DNA of 64,000 bases from NCBI RefSeq assembly GCF_043194295.1, contig NZ_JBAFVK010000008.1, one strand, 5' to 3'. Of the stretch, positions 24,854 to 34,377 are shown piece by piece. A program made the translations under genes and the position numbers. The stretch is from Xanthobacter autotrophicus (GTDB taxonomy: Bacteria; Pseudomonadota; Alphaproteobacteria; Rhizobiales; Xanthobacteraceae). The notes beneath the pieces are model-generated. The model was not told where the DNA came from, searched no databases, and worked only from the letters and a program-made list of their open reading frames with translations. The first letter of the stretch is position 1; each line of letters starts with the position of its first letter.

Positions 24854-27800
24854 CTACTGGGCCGGGGCGGCCACCGGAGCGGGAGCAGCCGGTGTGGTGG
24901 GCGCTGAAGACGCCGGCGCTGAGTCCTTCTCTAGATCGAAATGCTGGCCGTCCACGTCGATGGAGCGGATGGCGCCGCCATAGCCGCCGGCCGGCGCCAC
25001 CGCCGGGTGGGCCTGCTGAGCCGCGCGCGTCCTGCGCCGCTCCTCCTGCTCCTGCAACTGCCGCCACGAGGTGGTGGGCGCCGGTGCCGCGCTGCTGTCG
25101 ATCTGGGAGGCCACCGAAGGCCCCGCCAGAGCCGCCGTCGCCGAACTCCCCGCGGCAGCGTCCGAGGCCGAGGGCGGGTTGTCCGCCGTCTCCTGCACGC
25201 CGGTGGTAGCACTGACGGTGGCTGCGCGCACTGCCGTTTGCACAGCATCCGTTGCATAAGCTGGGATCGTTGGCGGCGTCACGCCCACCACCGAGCTGCC
25301 GATCCCCTCGCCGTTTCCGACGCCTCCGGCCTGACCGGTGGATGTGGTGTTCCAGGTGCTGTTGGAAACCTCGCCCGCGCCGATGTTGTTGCCGACCAGC
25401 CCCCCGGTGTTCTCCGTTCCGGTGACTGCGCCGGTGACAGACGAATTGGTGATGCCGCCGAGATTATTGCCGGCGATACCGCCGACATTGCTCGTTCCGG
25501 AGACTGTTCCTGTCGAGGTGGCATGGTCGATGGTACCGGTGCTCGCACCGGCCACACCGCCCACCGTCAGGATACCTGTCACGCTGCCGGCAAACAGCAC
25601 GTTACTAAGGGTTCCGCCGAGATTGAGACCGGCGATGCCACCTACGGCGGCGGTTCCCGTCACAGTCCCCGTCACCTGGGCATCGGTGATGGTTCCCCCA
25701 TTGAAGCCCGCGATGCCGCCGGTGCCGAAGGCCCCGCTCACTGTCCCGGAGAAGGACGCATTGCTGATCGTGGTTCCGTCGGTCCTTCCGACGAGTCCGC
25801 CGGTATAGCTTCCAGTATTGGTCACGGTACCGGATGCCGAAACGTTGGTGAGCGTTCCATAATTGCTCATGCCGAGCAGCCCGCCGACATCCTGGCCCGC
25901 GCCCGTAACATTTCCACTCGCATAGGCAGTGTTCAACGTGACACCGTTGCTGTAGCCGATGAGGCCACCCACGGTTTCGACACCGGTCACATTTCCGGTC
26001 GCATGGACGTTGGTGTATGTGCCACCGGCGGTTCCGGCCAGTCCGCCGACATAATTATTCCCGGTTACGTCGCCGGTGGCATAAGCATCGCTCACGGTAC
26101 CACCACCGCCGCCGATCAGCCCGCCGACGGTCATGTAGCCCGAGACATCGCCGGTGGCGTAAGAGCTGGCAATGACGCCGTAGCTGAAACCCACTAATCC
26201 GCCAACATAATTGCCCGAGCTGGTGACTGTCACGGCCGCGTGGGAGCCGGTGATGGTGCCGTAGTTTTCGCCGATCAGCCCGCCGGTGCCGGCCCAGCCG
26301 CTGGACAGGCTCGTCACGGCGCCGGTCGCATAGCTGTTGCTGACGATGCCGTTGTTTTCGCCCGCTAGGGCGCCGACTGTGGAATTTCCAGTGATATCCG
26401 CGTTAAGCAGGCCGAGGTCGCGGACGGTGCTGTCGGCGCCGATGGAGCCGATCAGGCCCACATAACTGCCGCCAGAGGAGATGGTGAGCCCGCTGACGGT
26501 GTGGCCCAGGCCTGCCAGCGTCCCGCTGAGCCTGGCCATCACCGGGCCGTCGTAGGCGGTGGCGCCGGCGTCGATGTCGTTGGCGACGGCGTAAAGGCCC
26601 GATGCGGTCCCGGTGGCATCGTCGAGGGCCGCCAACTGCGCCATGGTGTGGATGAGCGTATAGGCTTGGCCGTTCATGGCGAGGCTGGCGTTGCCCCCGC
26701 TCAAGGTCACCGCAGCGCCGTTGGCGATGTAATAATCGCCGCCGTAGTTCAGATTAAGCCCGGCACTGGTCCCGGTGGCGGTGATCGGTGCATTGATGTT
26801 GATGTCATTGGTGGCGGTGAGGGTCAACGTGGTGTTGGCCGACCACGAGACCGCAGCATTGACAGTGATATCGCCGTCGGTGCCGCTGCCGTCGGTGGAC
26901 TGTATCTCAACACTGGTGGTGGCGAGCAGGGAGCTTAACTTACCAGCGCTGATGTCGCCGCCATCATCATGCGCCCGGCGGACCCATGGCCGGGTCCAAT
27001 AGGCGTAATGGCCGATGGTGAATCCATCGGGATCGATGAGCCAACTGCCGGTGGTGCCGCTGCTGGCGAGCGTGGTGATGGTGGCGGCATCACTGATCTT
27101 CACCGTGTTGCCGGAGGTTTCGATGAAGCCGCCGTCGCCGCCATTAGGGGCGGAGGCATCCAATGTGCCGGTCACCTTGGTGGTGCCGCCGTCCGCCTTC
27201 AGGGTGATGGAGCCCTTCTTGTAGGTCTTGGCCGATGACCCGCCGGTCAGCGCGGCCATGGTGCGGGCCTGGACGATGCCCGAATTGTTCACCTGCGCCG
27301 ACAATACAGCATCCGCCGCCTTGGCGGTCATGATCACCTTGCCGCCGTCGGCCTTGATGAGCTGCTTGTTCTCCACCAGCGCGTTCAGCACGCCCGCGTC
27401 GATTGTGACATCCACGAGGGAATTGCCCTCGAAATTGAGGGTCATCTTCGAACCGGCGTTCAGGGCGACGGTGCCCAGCGTGGCGGTGATGACGCCTTCG
27501 TTGGAGACGCTCTTGCCCATGAGCGAGACATAGCCGCCGCTCGCCGCGCTGATGTTGCCCCGGTTCACCACCGAAGCGGCGGAGGAGCCGGAGAAGACGT
27601 AGTTGCCGGCGAGGAAGTCGGCGTTGCTGATGTCCAGCGTGGAGGCGACGAGGCCACCCACATTCACCTGCGAGGTGCCGGTGAAGAGGATGCCGTTGGA
27701 ATTGACCAGGAACACCTGTCCGTTGGCGTTGATGGCGCCGGCGATGACCGAACTTTCGTTGCCGATCACGCGGTTCAGCGTGACGGAGGCGGCGGAGGGC

Positions 27801-28144
27801 TGGTTGAAGTTCACGGTCTCGGACGCGGTGACCGAGAAGTTCGTCCAGTTGATGATGGCTTTGTTGGTGGATTGATTGACGTTGGTGGTGGTGCCTGAAG
27901 TGGAAATGATCGCCGTTCCCGAGACCACCGTCCCCCCCTGGGGGGCCGCCCAGACGGGCTGGTGGAAGACGAGAAGGGCACTGATGGCGGCGGAGGTGGC
28001 GAGGGTGGTGGCGAGCCTCGTCCGCCCGGAGCATCCAAACGCGGGAGACGGGAAATCGGACAGGATACGGCGCATTGCGGGTGACAAATTGGGTGAAGCT
28101 AGGCGCAAGCGACGGCATCGTCCGGCGCGGTTGGCAACGGTCAT
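24854..28144 (-). CDS. Filamentous-hemagglutinin-type exoprotein (TpsA) with GLUG repeats
   Basis: A 1096-residue secreted protein. After a long signal region ending near LLVFHQPVWAAP comes the TPS domain (about residues 65-330), with STNKAIINWTNFSV, VTLNRVIGNESSVIAG and the NSNGILF motif recognised by TpsB. The middle has two FHA-like stretches. Residues about 555-940 are about fourteen GLUG-type repeats of roughly 26 residues. The C-terminus is Ala/Pro-rich with an RRRTRAAQQ segment. Such proteins are adhesins or surface structures. Starts at 28165, 28144 and 28075 are possible; 28144 is preferred because 28075 would shorten the characteristic extended signal peptide. Confidence 0.9.
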   Translation of the reverse strand: MTVANRAGRCRRLRLASPNLSPAMRRILSDFPSPAFGCSGRTRLATTLATSAAISALLVFHQPVWAAPQGGTVVSGTAIISTSGTTTNVNQSTNKAIINWTNFSVTASETVNFNQPSAASVTLNRVIGNESSVIAGAINANGQVFLVNSNGILFTGTSQVNVGGLVASTLDISNADFLAGNYVFSGSSAASVVNRGNISAASGGYVSLMGKSVSNEGVITATLGTVALNAGSKMTLNFEGNSLVDVTIDAGVLNALVENKQLIKADGGKVIMTAKAADAVLSAQVNNSGIVQARTMAALTGGSSAKTYKKGSITLKADGGTTKVTGTLDASAPNGGDGGFIETSGNTVKISDAATITTLASSGTTGSWLIDPDGFTIGHYAYWTRPWVRRAHDDGGDISAGKLSSLLATTSVEIQSTDGSGTDGDITVNAAVSWSANTTLTLTATNDININAPITATGTSAGLNLNYGGDYYIANGAAVTLSGGNASLAMNGQAYTLIHTMAQLAALDDATGTASGLYAVANDIDAGATAYDGPVMARLSGTLAGLGHTVSGLTISSGGSYVGLIGSIGADSTVRDLGLLNADITGNSTVGALAGENNGIVSNSYATGAVTSLSSGWAGTGGLIGENYGTITGSHAAVTVTSSGNYVGGLVGFSYGVIASSYATGDVSGYMTVGGLIGGGGGTVSDAYATGDVTGNNYVGGLAGTAGGTYTNVHATGNVTGVETVGGLIGYSNGVTLNTAYASGNVTGAGQDVGGLLGMSNYGTLTNVSASGTVTNTGSYTGGLVGRTDGTTISNASFSGTVSGAFGTGGIAGFNGGTITDAQVTGTVTGTAAVGGIAGLNLGGTLSNVLFAGSVTGILTVGGVAGASTGTIDHATSTGTVSGTSNVGGIAGNNLGGITNSSVTGAVTGTENTGGLVGNNIGAGEVSNSTWNTTSTGQAGGVGNGEGIGSSVVGVTPPTIPAYATDAVQTAVRAATVSATTGVQETADNPPSASDAAAGSSATAALAGPSVASQIDSSAAPAPTTSWRQLQEQEERRRTRAAQQAHPAVAPAGGYGGAIRSIDVDGQHFDLEKDSAPASSAPTTPAAPAPVAAPAQ
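25330..26480 (-). repeat. Array of GLUG-type protein repeats within TpsA
   Basis: About fourteen units of near 78 bp encode V-G-G-L-x-G ... Y-A-T-G-x-V-T-G patterns, for example VGGLIGGGGGTVSDAYATG and VGGIAGLNLGGTLSNVLFAG. Units have diverged in DNA sequence, so slippage is not recent. The repeats should form a beta-helical stalk. Confidence 0.8.
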
Positions 28145-28655
28145 GGCGCAATCCCTGATCGGCACAAAGCTATAGTCAGTTGGATATAACTAATGCCGAA
28201 CCGTTATGCATCTACCGTCCTGGAGTCAATATGGTGGAAGTGAGATAACCCGGCGAGCCTCGCGGGCCCTGGGAGGGACAGCCTGCGGCGCCGTTTTCCA
28301 CGAAGCGTCTTCCACGATCACCGGGGCGAGGCCAGATGCCGGCCTGAAGTCACCCGCCCGAGTCGCCCGGTGGAAAAAGGTCGGCCAGCTAAATCAGTAC
28401 CTCAAACGGCGGGCTCGGAAAAAGGCACTCCGACGATCCACTCCGGTCTCATATCCGAACCATTGCCATCCTGCGCGATGGAGAGCATGCCGGCGTCTTC
28501 GAGGCCATGCGGTGGAGCCCCTTATTGCGCTGCCCCTTCTGCACTTTTGCCCGCACATCGGCGGCGAAGCGGCGCACCGGATCGGACATGGTGACGTTGC
28601 CCCTCGTGCCTAATCCGGTTTGAAGTTCGTTCTGGCCCAATGAGAGGACCAGAAC
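28145..28655. other. Upstream region of the TPS operon and decayed DNA
   Basis: The first 60 bp upstream of tpsA are AT-rich (TATAGTCAGTTGGATATAAC) and probably hold its promoter. Further right, a 45-codon minus-strand frame starts near 28590 (MSDPVRRFAADVRAKVQKG) with a GAGGGG 9 nt upstream. I recognise no family for it and regard it as doubtful. The rest shows nothing recognisable. Confidence 0.35.
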
Positions 28656-28989
28656 ATGAGGCGCAGCCGCTTCACGGAAGAGCAGATCATCGGCATCCTG
28701 AAGGAGCACGAGGCCGGAGTGCCGGTCTCGGACCTGTGCCGTAAGCACGGGGGTCAGTGACGCCAGCATCTATAAGTGGAAGGCCCGTTTCGGGGGGATG
28801 GAGGTGTCGGAGGCCAAGCGGCTGCGGGCGCTCGAGGATGAGAACGCCAAACTAAAGCGCATGCTGGCCGACGCGATGCTGGACAATCCGACCCGCAAGC
28901 ACGCACGGAACGGCATGCTGTCGCCCGTCGAGTTCGAACGCCAGCACAACGCGAAAGCACAGGGCGTCTAGAAAACCAGGGGCGGTTCA
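28656..28989 (+). mobile_element. Internally deleted IS3-family element
   Basis: It begins with orfA (MRRSRFTEEQIIGILKEHEA), which stops after 34 codons because of one extra G in a G-run near 28746. The next frame carries orfA on as SDASIYKWKARFGGMEV and KLKRMLADAMLDN. It then jumps directly into the C-terminal end of orfB (PTRKHARNGMLSPVEFERQ ... KAQGV, stop at 28971). About 1 kb is missing. The right end GGCGGTTCA at 28981-28989 matches IS3 termini; the left terminus is not clear. Confidence 0.8.
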
Positions 28990-29005
28990 CTGACTCCTGA
29001 GCATA

Positions 29006-29857
29006 TTACGGCTCCTCGTCGAAGGCATCGTGCGCCGCCTCGATTGCGGCCATGCGGCGCCGGCCTTCACGGCCGCTGAGTTCCAGGACGCGGTTGGCCA
29101 GAAAATGCGAAAGCCCGATCACCGCCACGTGGTTGTCCAGGGGGCCGGCCGCCCGTGCCTGGCAGGTGATGAGCCATGTGGCCGGGCCGGGGTTCTCCGT
29201 GGCCGAGTCCACCACGCACAGGACCTCCGCCCCGGCCTCGACCGCTCGCGCGATCAGGCGGGAGGAGGCGGGCGTCGAACGCCGCAGGGCGAAGACGATG
29301 AGGACGTCGCCCTTTTTCAGGGTCACCGCATATTCGGCGATGGTCTCCCCGGCAACCGGCAGGAGGATGCTGGTCTGAATGACGCGGAAGACCTGCCAGC
29401 GTAGATAGGCCGCGAAGGATTGATTGTTGCGGAAGCCCACGAACCAGACCCGCTTTGCCGCGAGCATGGCCTGCGCGATCCGGTCGATCATGTCCTCGGA
29501 CAATCCGCCGTAGGTTTCGGACAGGTTCTGGACGCTGAGTTCGAGGTGGGCGCGCAGCGTGTCGCTGGCATTACTATCGCCGCTCAGCAGCAGCAACGGC
29601 GAGCCCGCCTTCTGCTCCAGCCGCACCTGCCGTCTCGCGTCGTTGTAGCTTTCATAGCCGAGCCGGTGGAAGAAACGGGTCACCGCCGCGTTGGAGACCC
29701 GTGCGGCATTGGCAAGTTCGGTTGCCGTATAAGCAGGCAGGTTGCCTGGGAAATCGATCAAGAATTCGGCGAGCCGCCTCTCGGTCGGAGACAGACCATC
29801 CCTATGGCGTGCGATGCGCGCCACCAGCGAGTCCTTGGCCGAGATTGTCGTGCTCAC
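29006..29857 (-). CDS. MurR/RpiR-family transcriptional regulator
   Basis: A 283-residue regulator. The N-terminal helix-turn-helix (about residues 18-90) reads LSPTERRLAEFLIDFPGNLP and VSNAAVTRFFHRLGYESYND, the RpiR DNA-binding signature. The C-terminal SIS domain (about 125-255) has AKRVWFVGFRNNQSFAAYLR and KKGDVLIVFALRRSTPASSR, normally binding a phosphosugar or related ligand. It is divergent from the MFS transporter and racemase-like genes, with a 226-bp shared intergenic region, so it most likely controls them. The ligand cannot be inferred from sequence. Confidence 0.9.
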   Translation of the reverse strand: MSTTISAKDSLVARIARHRDGLSPTERRLAEFLIDFPGNLPAYTATELANAARVSNAAVTRFFHRLGYESYNDARRQVRLEQKAGSPLLLLSGDSNASDTLRAHLELSVQNLSETYGGLSEDMIDRIAQAMLAAKRVWFVGFRNNQSFAAYLRWQVFRVIQTSILLPVAGETIAEYAVTLKKGDVLIVFALRRSTPASSRLIARAVEAGAEVLCVVDSATENPGPATWLITCQARAAGPLDNHVAVIGLSHFLANRVLELSGREGRRRMAAIEAAHDAFDEEP

Positions 29858-30083
29858 CGCGCTTCACCTGTTCCTATCATCTTGTGTCTTCAGCCGAACC
29901 GCGGTTTGGCCGGCCTGCCCTGGGCAGGCGTCACAGCTCCTGTATGACCCAAAGCGCTGCGCGGCACCATGCGGATCGTTGCGCTGGCATGGAAGTTGCT
30001 GAAAAAAATTTTGCAGAACGGATTAATTGAAAATATCGAAGCGGCCGTCCTGCGGGTTTCTCGAACCAAAGAAGGGACTGACC

Positions 30084-31514
30084 ATGGCCGGGGAAAACGT
30101 GCAGCTTTCCGCTCCCGCATCGGAGGCGGCGGTACAGGTTGAGACGGCGCTCGACAAGATCGGTGTGACCAACGCGCACAAGCTCATCGTGCTGCTGGTG
30201 CTTTTCGGGGTGATGTTCGACGTCTTCGAGCAGAACACCGTGGGGCTGATTGCTCCGTTCCTGCGGGAACAGTGGCATCTCTCCGCGGCCGACATCGGGT
30301 TTCTCAACACGATGACCTTCGTCGCGGCCGCCATGGGGCGGCTATGCTCCGGCGTCCTGGCCGACAGGGTGGGCCGCCGCTTCATGCTGAACGTCAACCT
30401 GCTGCTGTTCACGGTCGGCGCCGCGATCTGCGCCCTCGCGCCGGGTTACACCACGATGGCCATCGGCCGTTTCGTGGTCGGCCTCGGGCTCGGCGGCGAG
30501 ATCGTGACGGCGGTCACCCTGCTTGCCGAGTTCTGCTCCTCCAAGTTCCGGGGCACGGCGGTCGGGCTCATCAATGTGGGAGGAGGCGGCCTCGGCAACA
30601 TGCTGGCCCCGGCCTTCGCCCTCCTGATCTTCACCCTGTTCCCGGGCGGGGACGGCTGGAGGTGGCTGTTCGGCGCGCTCGTGCTGCCGGCGGTCCTCGT
30701 CGTGTTCTATCGGCGCTTCGTGCCGGAGACGCCACGCTTCCTGGTCGCACGAGGCCGGGTGGCAGAAGCCAATCGCGTGTTGTCGCAACTTGCGACCGGG
30801 TCCTTCTCGACCAAGAACGTCAGGGTGACCGATCACGTCACCTCGCAGCCGGTGATTGAGACACCCAGGCTCGGCGCGATCGTGGCTGACATCTTCCGCG
30901 ACGGCCTTCTTCGCCGCACCCTAGCCGTGGGGATCGCGTCCTGGATGACCTTCGGCGCGCAGCTCACCGTGCTGACCCTTATGCCGACGATCCTCGTTTC
31001 GCAGGGCCATACGATCACGCGGAGCTTCCTGTACACGATCATCCTGCAGAGCGGCAGCCTGTTCGGCGCGCTCACGGCGGCGGTGCTGGCAGCGCGCGTC
31101 CCGCGCAAGATCGTGCTGACGACGGGCGCTCTGTGCGCCGTGGCGGCGGGTCTCGGCTTTGGCTTCCTGGCCACGACCGACGCGCTGATCCTCGCGTTCG
31201 GCGCCGCATTCCAGTTTTTCGTGCTGCTCCTTAACACAACCATCTGGATCTTCGCGCCGGAAAACTACCCCACCCGGGTTCGCGGCTTCGGCACGGCGTT
31301 CATCCTCGCGCTCGGGACCATGGCGGGCGCGTGGATGCCTCTGCTCGCCGGCCGGGTGTTCGACGTGGCTGGTGTCGCCGGCATGTTCACCATGATGGCG
31401 GGCATGTACGCGATCTTCGCCATCGCGGTGCAGTTCGCGCCTGAGACCTTCGGGAGGTCGATGGAAGCAGTGCCGGACGCCGAGTCGGCCGAACGCCCCC
31501 TTCAGACTGCGTGA
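30084..31514 (+). CDS. MFS transporter
   Basis: A 476-residue major facilitator with twelve predicted membrane segments. Family motifs visible are GRLCSGVLADRVGRRF between segments 2 and 3, the R-x7-G-E-like RFVVGLGLGGEIVTA in segment 4, and FYRRFVPETPRFLVARGR at the end of the first half, the pattern of aromatic-acid/sugar-type symporters. The start at 30084 follows a plausible GAAGGGA; an upstream in-frame start is less likely. The racemase-like gene follows after 46 bp, so both probably form an operon under the divergent RpiR regulator. The substrate is unknown. Confidence 0.9.
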   Translation: MAGENVQLSAPASEAAVQVETALDKIGVTNAHKLIVLLVLFGVMFDVFEQNTVGLIAPFLREQWHLSAADIGFLNTMTFVAAAMGRLCSGVLADRVGRRFMLNVNLLLFTVGAAICALAPGYTTMAIGRFVVGLGLGGEIVTAVTLLAEFCSSKFRGTAVGLINVGGGGLGNMLAPAFALLIFTLFPGGDGWRWLFGALVLPAVLVVFYRRFVPETPRFLVARGRVAEANRVLSQLATGSFSTKNVRVTDHVTSQPVIETPRLGAIVADIFRDGLLRRTLAVGIASWMTFGAQLTVLTLMPTILVSQGHTITRSFLYTIILQSGSLFGALTAAVLAARVPRKIVLTTGALCAVAAGLGFGFLATTDALILAFGAAFQFFVLLLNTTIWIFAPENYPTRVRGFGTAFILALGTMAGAWMPLLAGRVFDVAGVAGMFTMMAGMYAIFAIAVQFAPETFGRSMEAVPDAESAERPLQTA

Positions 31515-31560
31515 CACCTCTCCCCGGACCGAGATCCGGCCCGGGTTTCAGGAGCCTGGC

Positions 31561-32220
31561 GTGACGACGATCCTCCTCATCAATCCCAATACCTCAACCC
31601 GGTCGACCGAGATGATGCTCTCGGTCGCCGGGCCACTCCTGCCCCACGACGTCACCCTGCGAGGGATGACGGCCACGACTGGGGCGGCCATGATCGTGGA
31701 CGAGGCCGCCCTTGCCGAAGCCGCCGACGAAGTCGTCCGCATCGGGCTCGCGGAGGCATCGCGCATAAATGCCGTCATCGTATCGGCCTTCGGCAATCCG
31801 GGCGTGGGGTCGCTGCGCGCGCTCCTGCGGGTTCCGGTGATTGGTATCGGCGAAGCGGCCATCCTAAAGGCAGCGGCGACGGGATCCCGCTTCGGGATCG
31901 CCACGACAACGCCGGATCTCGTGCGCTCCATCGAGGCCGGGGTCCGCGACCTTGGCCTTCAGGGTCAATTCACTGGCGTTCGCGTGCCGGATGGCGATCC
32001 CCTCTCGCTTGCGGCGGATCCTCCCGCGCAGGATCAGGCCCTGGCCGCGGCGGCGACCGCCTGCATCGAGCAGGACGGCGCGGACGCCGTGGTAATCGGA
32101 GGCGGCCCACTCAGCGACGCCGCCGCAAGACTGCGCCTGCGCTTTCCCACCCGGATCGTCGAGCCTGTCCCCGCCGCGATCGAGAAAATCCTGAGACAGG
32201 TCTCAAGCCAACGCGGCTGA
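31561..32220 (+). CDS. Aspartate/glutamate racemase-family protein without catalytic cysteines
   Basis: A 219-residue protein of the Asp/Glu/hydantoin racemase fold: start LLINPNTSTRSTEMML, then VIVSAFGNPGVGSLRALL, GIATTTPDLV and AVVIGGGPLSDAAARL. Racemases of this family use two cysteines, in A-C-F-x-D-P-G and G-C-x-G-M. Here these positions are Ala and Gly, so proton-abstracting racemisation is not expected. It may belong to a variant group with another reaction. The start is GTG at 31561. It lies downstream of the MFS gene, and a short decayed IS fragment follows. Confidence 0.8.
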   Translation: MTTILLINPNTSTRSTEMMLSVAGPLLPHDVTLRGMTATTGAAMIVDEAALAEAADEVVRIGLAEASRINAVIVSAFGNPGVGSLRALLRVPVIGIGEAAILKAAATGSRFGIATTTPDLVRSIEAGVRDLGLQGQFTGVRVPDGDPLSLAADPPAQDQALAAAATACIEQDGADAVVIGGGPLSDAAARLRLRFPTRIVEPVPAAIEKILRQVSSQRG

Positions 32221-32339
32221 TTGACCTTCTCACGTGCAGTTCAACCAAGGGTCACGTGGTGCCCCGCCTCAAGTGAGGTGGTCCCCGAAACGCGAAGGCG
32301 AAATTAAGCTTGGTTCAGCCTGATGGACGGACGAGCCCG

Positions 32340-32510
32340 ATGACCGGGAAGAGGAAGTGGTATTCCTGGGAGTGCAAGGCGAAGGTGGCCCCGGCGGCGA
32401 AGCACGGCGTCCACCCGACCATGGTCAACGTCTCGAAGAAGCGGGCCGTCGAGGGGATGGTCACGGTGTTCTCCGGTAAGGCGGAGGCCGCCGATGCTGC
32501 CCACAACGGC
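32340..32510 (+). pseudogene. IS3-family orfA remnant
   Basis: The frame MTGKRKWYSWECKAKVA joined to HGVHPTMVNVSKKRAVEGMV and FSGKAEAADAAH matches an IS3-type orfA with about a dozen residues lost between the two parts. After this the sequence is unrelated. It is another scar between the racemase-like gene and the nitrile hydratase cluster. Confidence 0.7.
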
Positions 32511-32770
32511 GAGCTCACCCGCACCACGTGTTCCCCTGCCGCTGGCCTCATGCGCTCCCAATATAGGGTGCTGCACTTGGCTTGTGCATTCAATGCCTAA
32601 ATAATAATCGAGTTGCCATATACGCTATCAATTCTTCAATGAAGCTCCGAGTTGTCCGTTTTTAATGCTGCTTTGGCAGAATCTGAAGCGTCGACCATAT
32701 TGCCCCATCGCCGTTGCTCGCCTTCAATTCTGTCGAATTCGAGACGATTAGTTGATGCTGGGGGACACCG

Positions 32771-33766
32771 ATGGATAGGATATCGGCGACGATTCTCACC
32801 GGATTCCTGGGCTCCGGCAAGACGACGCTCCTCAACACCCTCCTTGAGGCCTCGCCCGGTGAACGGATCTTCGTCATTGTCAACGAATATGGCGAGGTGG
32901 GCATCGACGGAAAACTCATCGTCGAGACGCAGGACGATGTGGTTGAACTGAACAACGGCTGCATCTGCTGCACCGTCCGGGGCGATTTGATCGCCGCCAT
33001 GCAGGGATTGCTGGCTTCCGGTCGTGCCGTGGACCGGATCATCATCGAAACATCCGGCCTTGCCGATCCGGCGCCGGTCATCCAGTCCTTCATGCTCGAC
33101 GAGGTGCTGCGCCAGCGCATCCAGCTCGATGCCATCGTCACCGTGGTGGATGCCCGCCACGTGGCCGACCAGCTCGCCCTCGATGAGGCGCGCGAGCAGA
33201 TTTGCTTCGCCGACGTGCTCCTGCTGAACAAGATCGACCTTGCGGACGAGGCAAGCCTTGCCGCGACGCAGGACATGCTGCACCGGCTGAACCCGCTGGC
33301 GCGGATCATCCGCACGCACACCTGCGACGTGCCGCGCGCCGCCGTGCTCGACCTGCGCGCCTTCGACCTGCGCAACGTGCTCGCCATTGATCCCGACATC
33401 CTCGCCGACCATGCCCATGAACATGACGAAAGCATCGGCTGCGTCGCCCTGCGTGAGCGGGTGCCGCTTGATCCGGCGGCGTTCAACATCTGGCTCAACC
33501 GGCTGGTGCAGGCCGCGGGCAAGGACCTGTTTCGGATCAAGGGGGTTCTCAACTTCGCGGACGAGCCCAGGCGCTACGTGTTCCATGGCGTGCACATGAC
33601 GCTGGAGGGACGTCCGGGCCGCGTCTGGCGCGCCGGCGAGACGCGTCTCAGCGAGATCGTCTTCATCGGCCGCAACCTCGACGCGGAGATGCTACGCCAC
33701 GGGCTCGACGCCTGCCGGCAGGAGCCGGCGGTTGAACGGGCCGCGCGCGCCGCTCTCGCAGGTTGA
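32771..33766 (+). CDS. CobW/COG0523-family GTP-binding metallochaperone
   Basis: A 331-residue G3E GTPase: Walker A TGFLGSGKTTLLN (about residues 9-21), the metal-binding cysteine motif NNGCICCTVRGDL (about 58-70), Walker B-like IIIETSGLADP and base motif LLLNKIDLAD. The C-terminal CobW domain (about 215-320) includes DLFRIKGVLNFADEP and ends with VFIGRNLDAE. These proteins hand metals to target enzymes. Its place at the head of a cobalt-type nitrile hydratase cluster suggests it inserts or channels cobalt for that enzyme; CobW-like activators are known beside several nitrile hydratases. Partner specificity is inferred from context. Confidence 0.9.
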   Translation: MDRISATILTGFLGSGKTTLLNTLLEASPGERIFVIVNEYGEVGIDGKLIVETQDDVVELNNGCICCTVRGDLIAAMQGLLASGRAVDRIIIETSGLADPAPVIQSFMLDEVLRQRIQLDAIVTVVDARHVADQLALDEAREQICFADVLLLNKIDLADEASLAATQDMLHRLNPLARIIRTHTCDVPRAAVLDLRAFDLRNVLAIDPDILADHAHEHDESIGCVALRERVPLDPAAFNIWLNRLVQAAGKDLFRIKGVLNFADEPRRYVFHGVHMTLEGRPGRVWRAGETRLSEIVFIGRNLDAEMLRHGLDACRQEPAVERAARAALAG

Positions 33767-33847
33767 TGAGCGGGCACGTTGCTGGCCGAGCTGAAGACCA
33801 AGCAAACAGAAATCAATAATACGATAACCTTCCAGAGGAGAAACAGC

Positions 33848-34351
33848 ATGCCTCCGCTTGTCGCCGCCATGGTCAGTCTAGGCGTTCTCGGCGCCGTCGA
33901 TACCTATCTCACCGCAACCGTTCTTCCTGTGCCGGTCTGGGTGACGTTCATCGCCTGGGCCTCCTTCTTCTCCTGCGGCGGCGGCCAGAACGGGCTGGTG
34001 AAGTCGGTCGCCTCCAACTGGACCGGCATCCTCATCGCCTCGCTGACGCTGCTGATCGTCGAGGCGGGCCCTGCCCATCCGGCCTTTGCCGCTGTTCTCG
34101 TCGGCCTCGGCACCTCGGCTATGATCCTTGCCTCGGCCATCCGCCTATTCGATTTTCCGCCGGCCATCGTGTTCGGCTTCGCATCGCTGGTGGGCACGGG
34201 CGCTGCTACCGGAACCAGCATCACGGGCACGACGGGCCTTGCCCATCCGACCCTCGTTGCCATGGTGGCAATGCTGGTTGGCGCCTTGTTCGGCTTCGTC
34301 TCGGAGCGGGGCACGCAACTGCTCGCGGCGAAGACGCCGGTCACCGCCTGA
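33848..34351 (+). CDS. DUF1097 family membrane protein
   Basis: A 167-residue protein with about five membrane segments and the DUF1097 core VTFIAWASFFSCGGGQNGLV and VASNWTGILIA. Function is unknown; relatives include E. coli YcdZ. AGAGGAG precedes the ATG by 10 nt, which fixes this start over an upstream in-frame one. The gene lies between the CobW-like and nitrile hydratase beta genes with 26 bp to the latter, so it belongs to the operon. A role in uptake of a small nitrogen substrate or metal is possible but is only inference. Confidence 0.8.
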   Translation: MPPLVAAMVSLGVLGAVDTYLTATVLPVPVWVTFIAWASFFSCGGGQNGLVKSVASNWTGILIASLTLLIVEAGPAHPAFAAVLVGLGTSAMILASAIRLFDFPPAIVFGFASLVGTGAATGTSITGTTGLAHPTLVAMVAMLVGALFGFVSERGTQLLAAKTPVTA

Positions 34352-34377
34352 TCGCTTCATACCCAAGGGAGCCTGAC

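Noticed and set aside
25330..26480. Regular repeats that could be a CRISPR array
   Set aside because: Spacing of 78 bp is in frame, units are divergent and they encode GLUG protein repeats. There are no constant repeat/unique spacer pairs and no cas genes.
31561..32220. Maleate isomerase or classical hydantoin racemase
   Set aside because: Both activities need the cysteines that are absent here.
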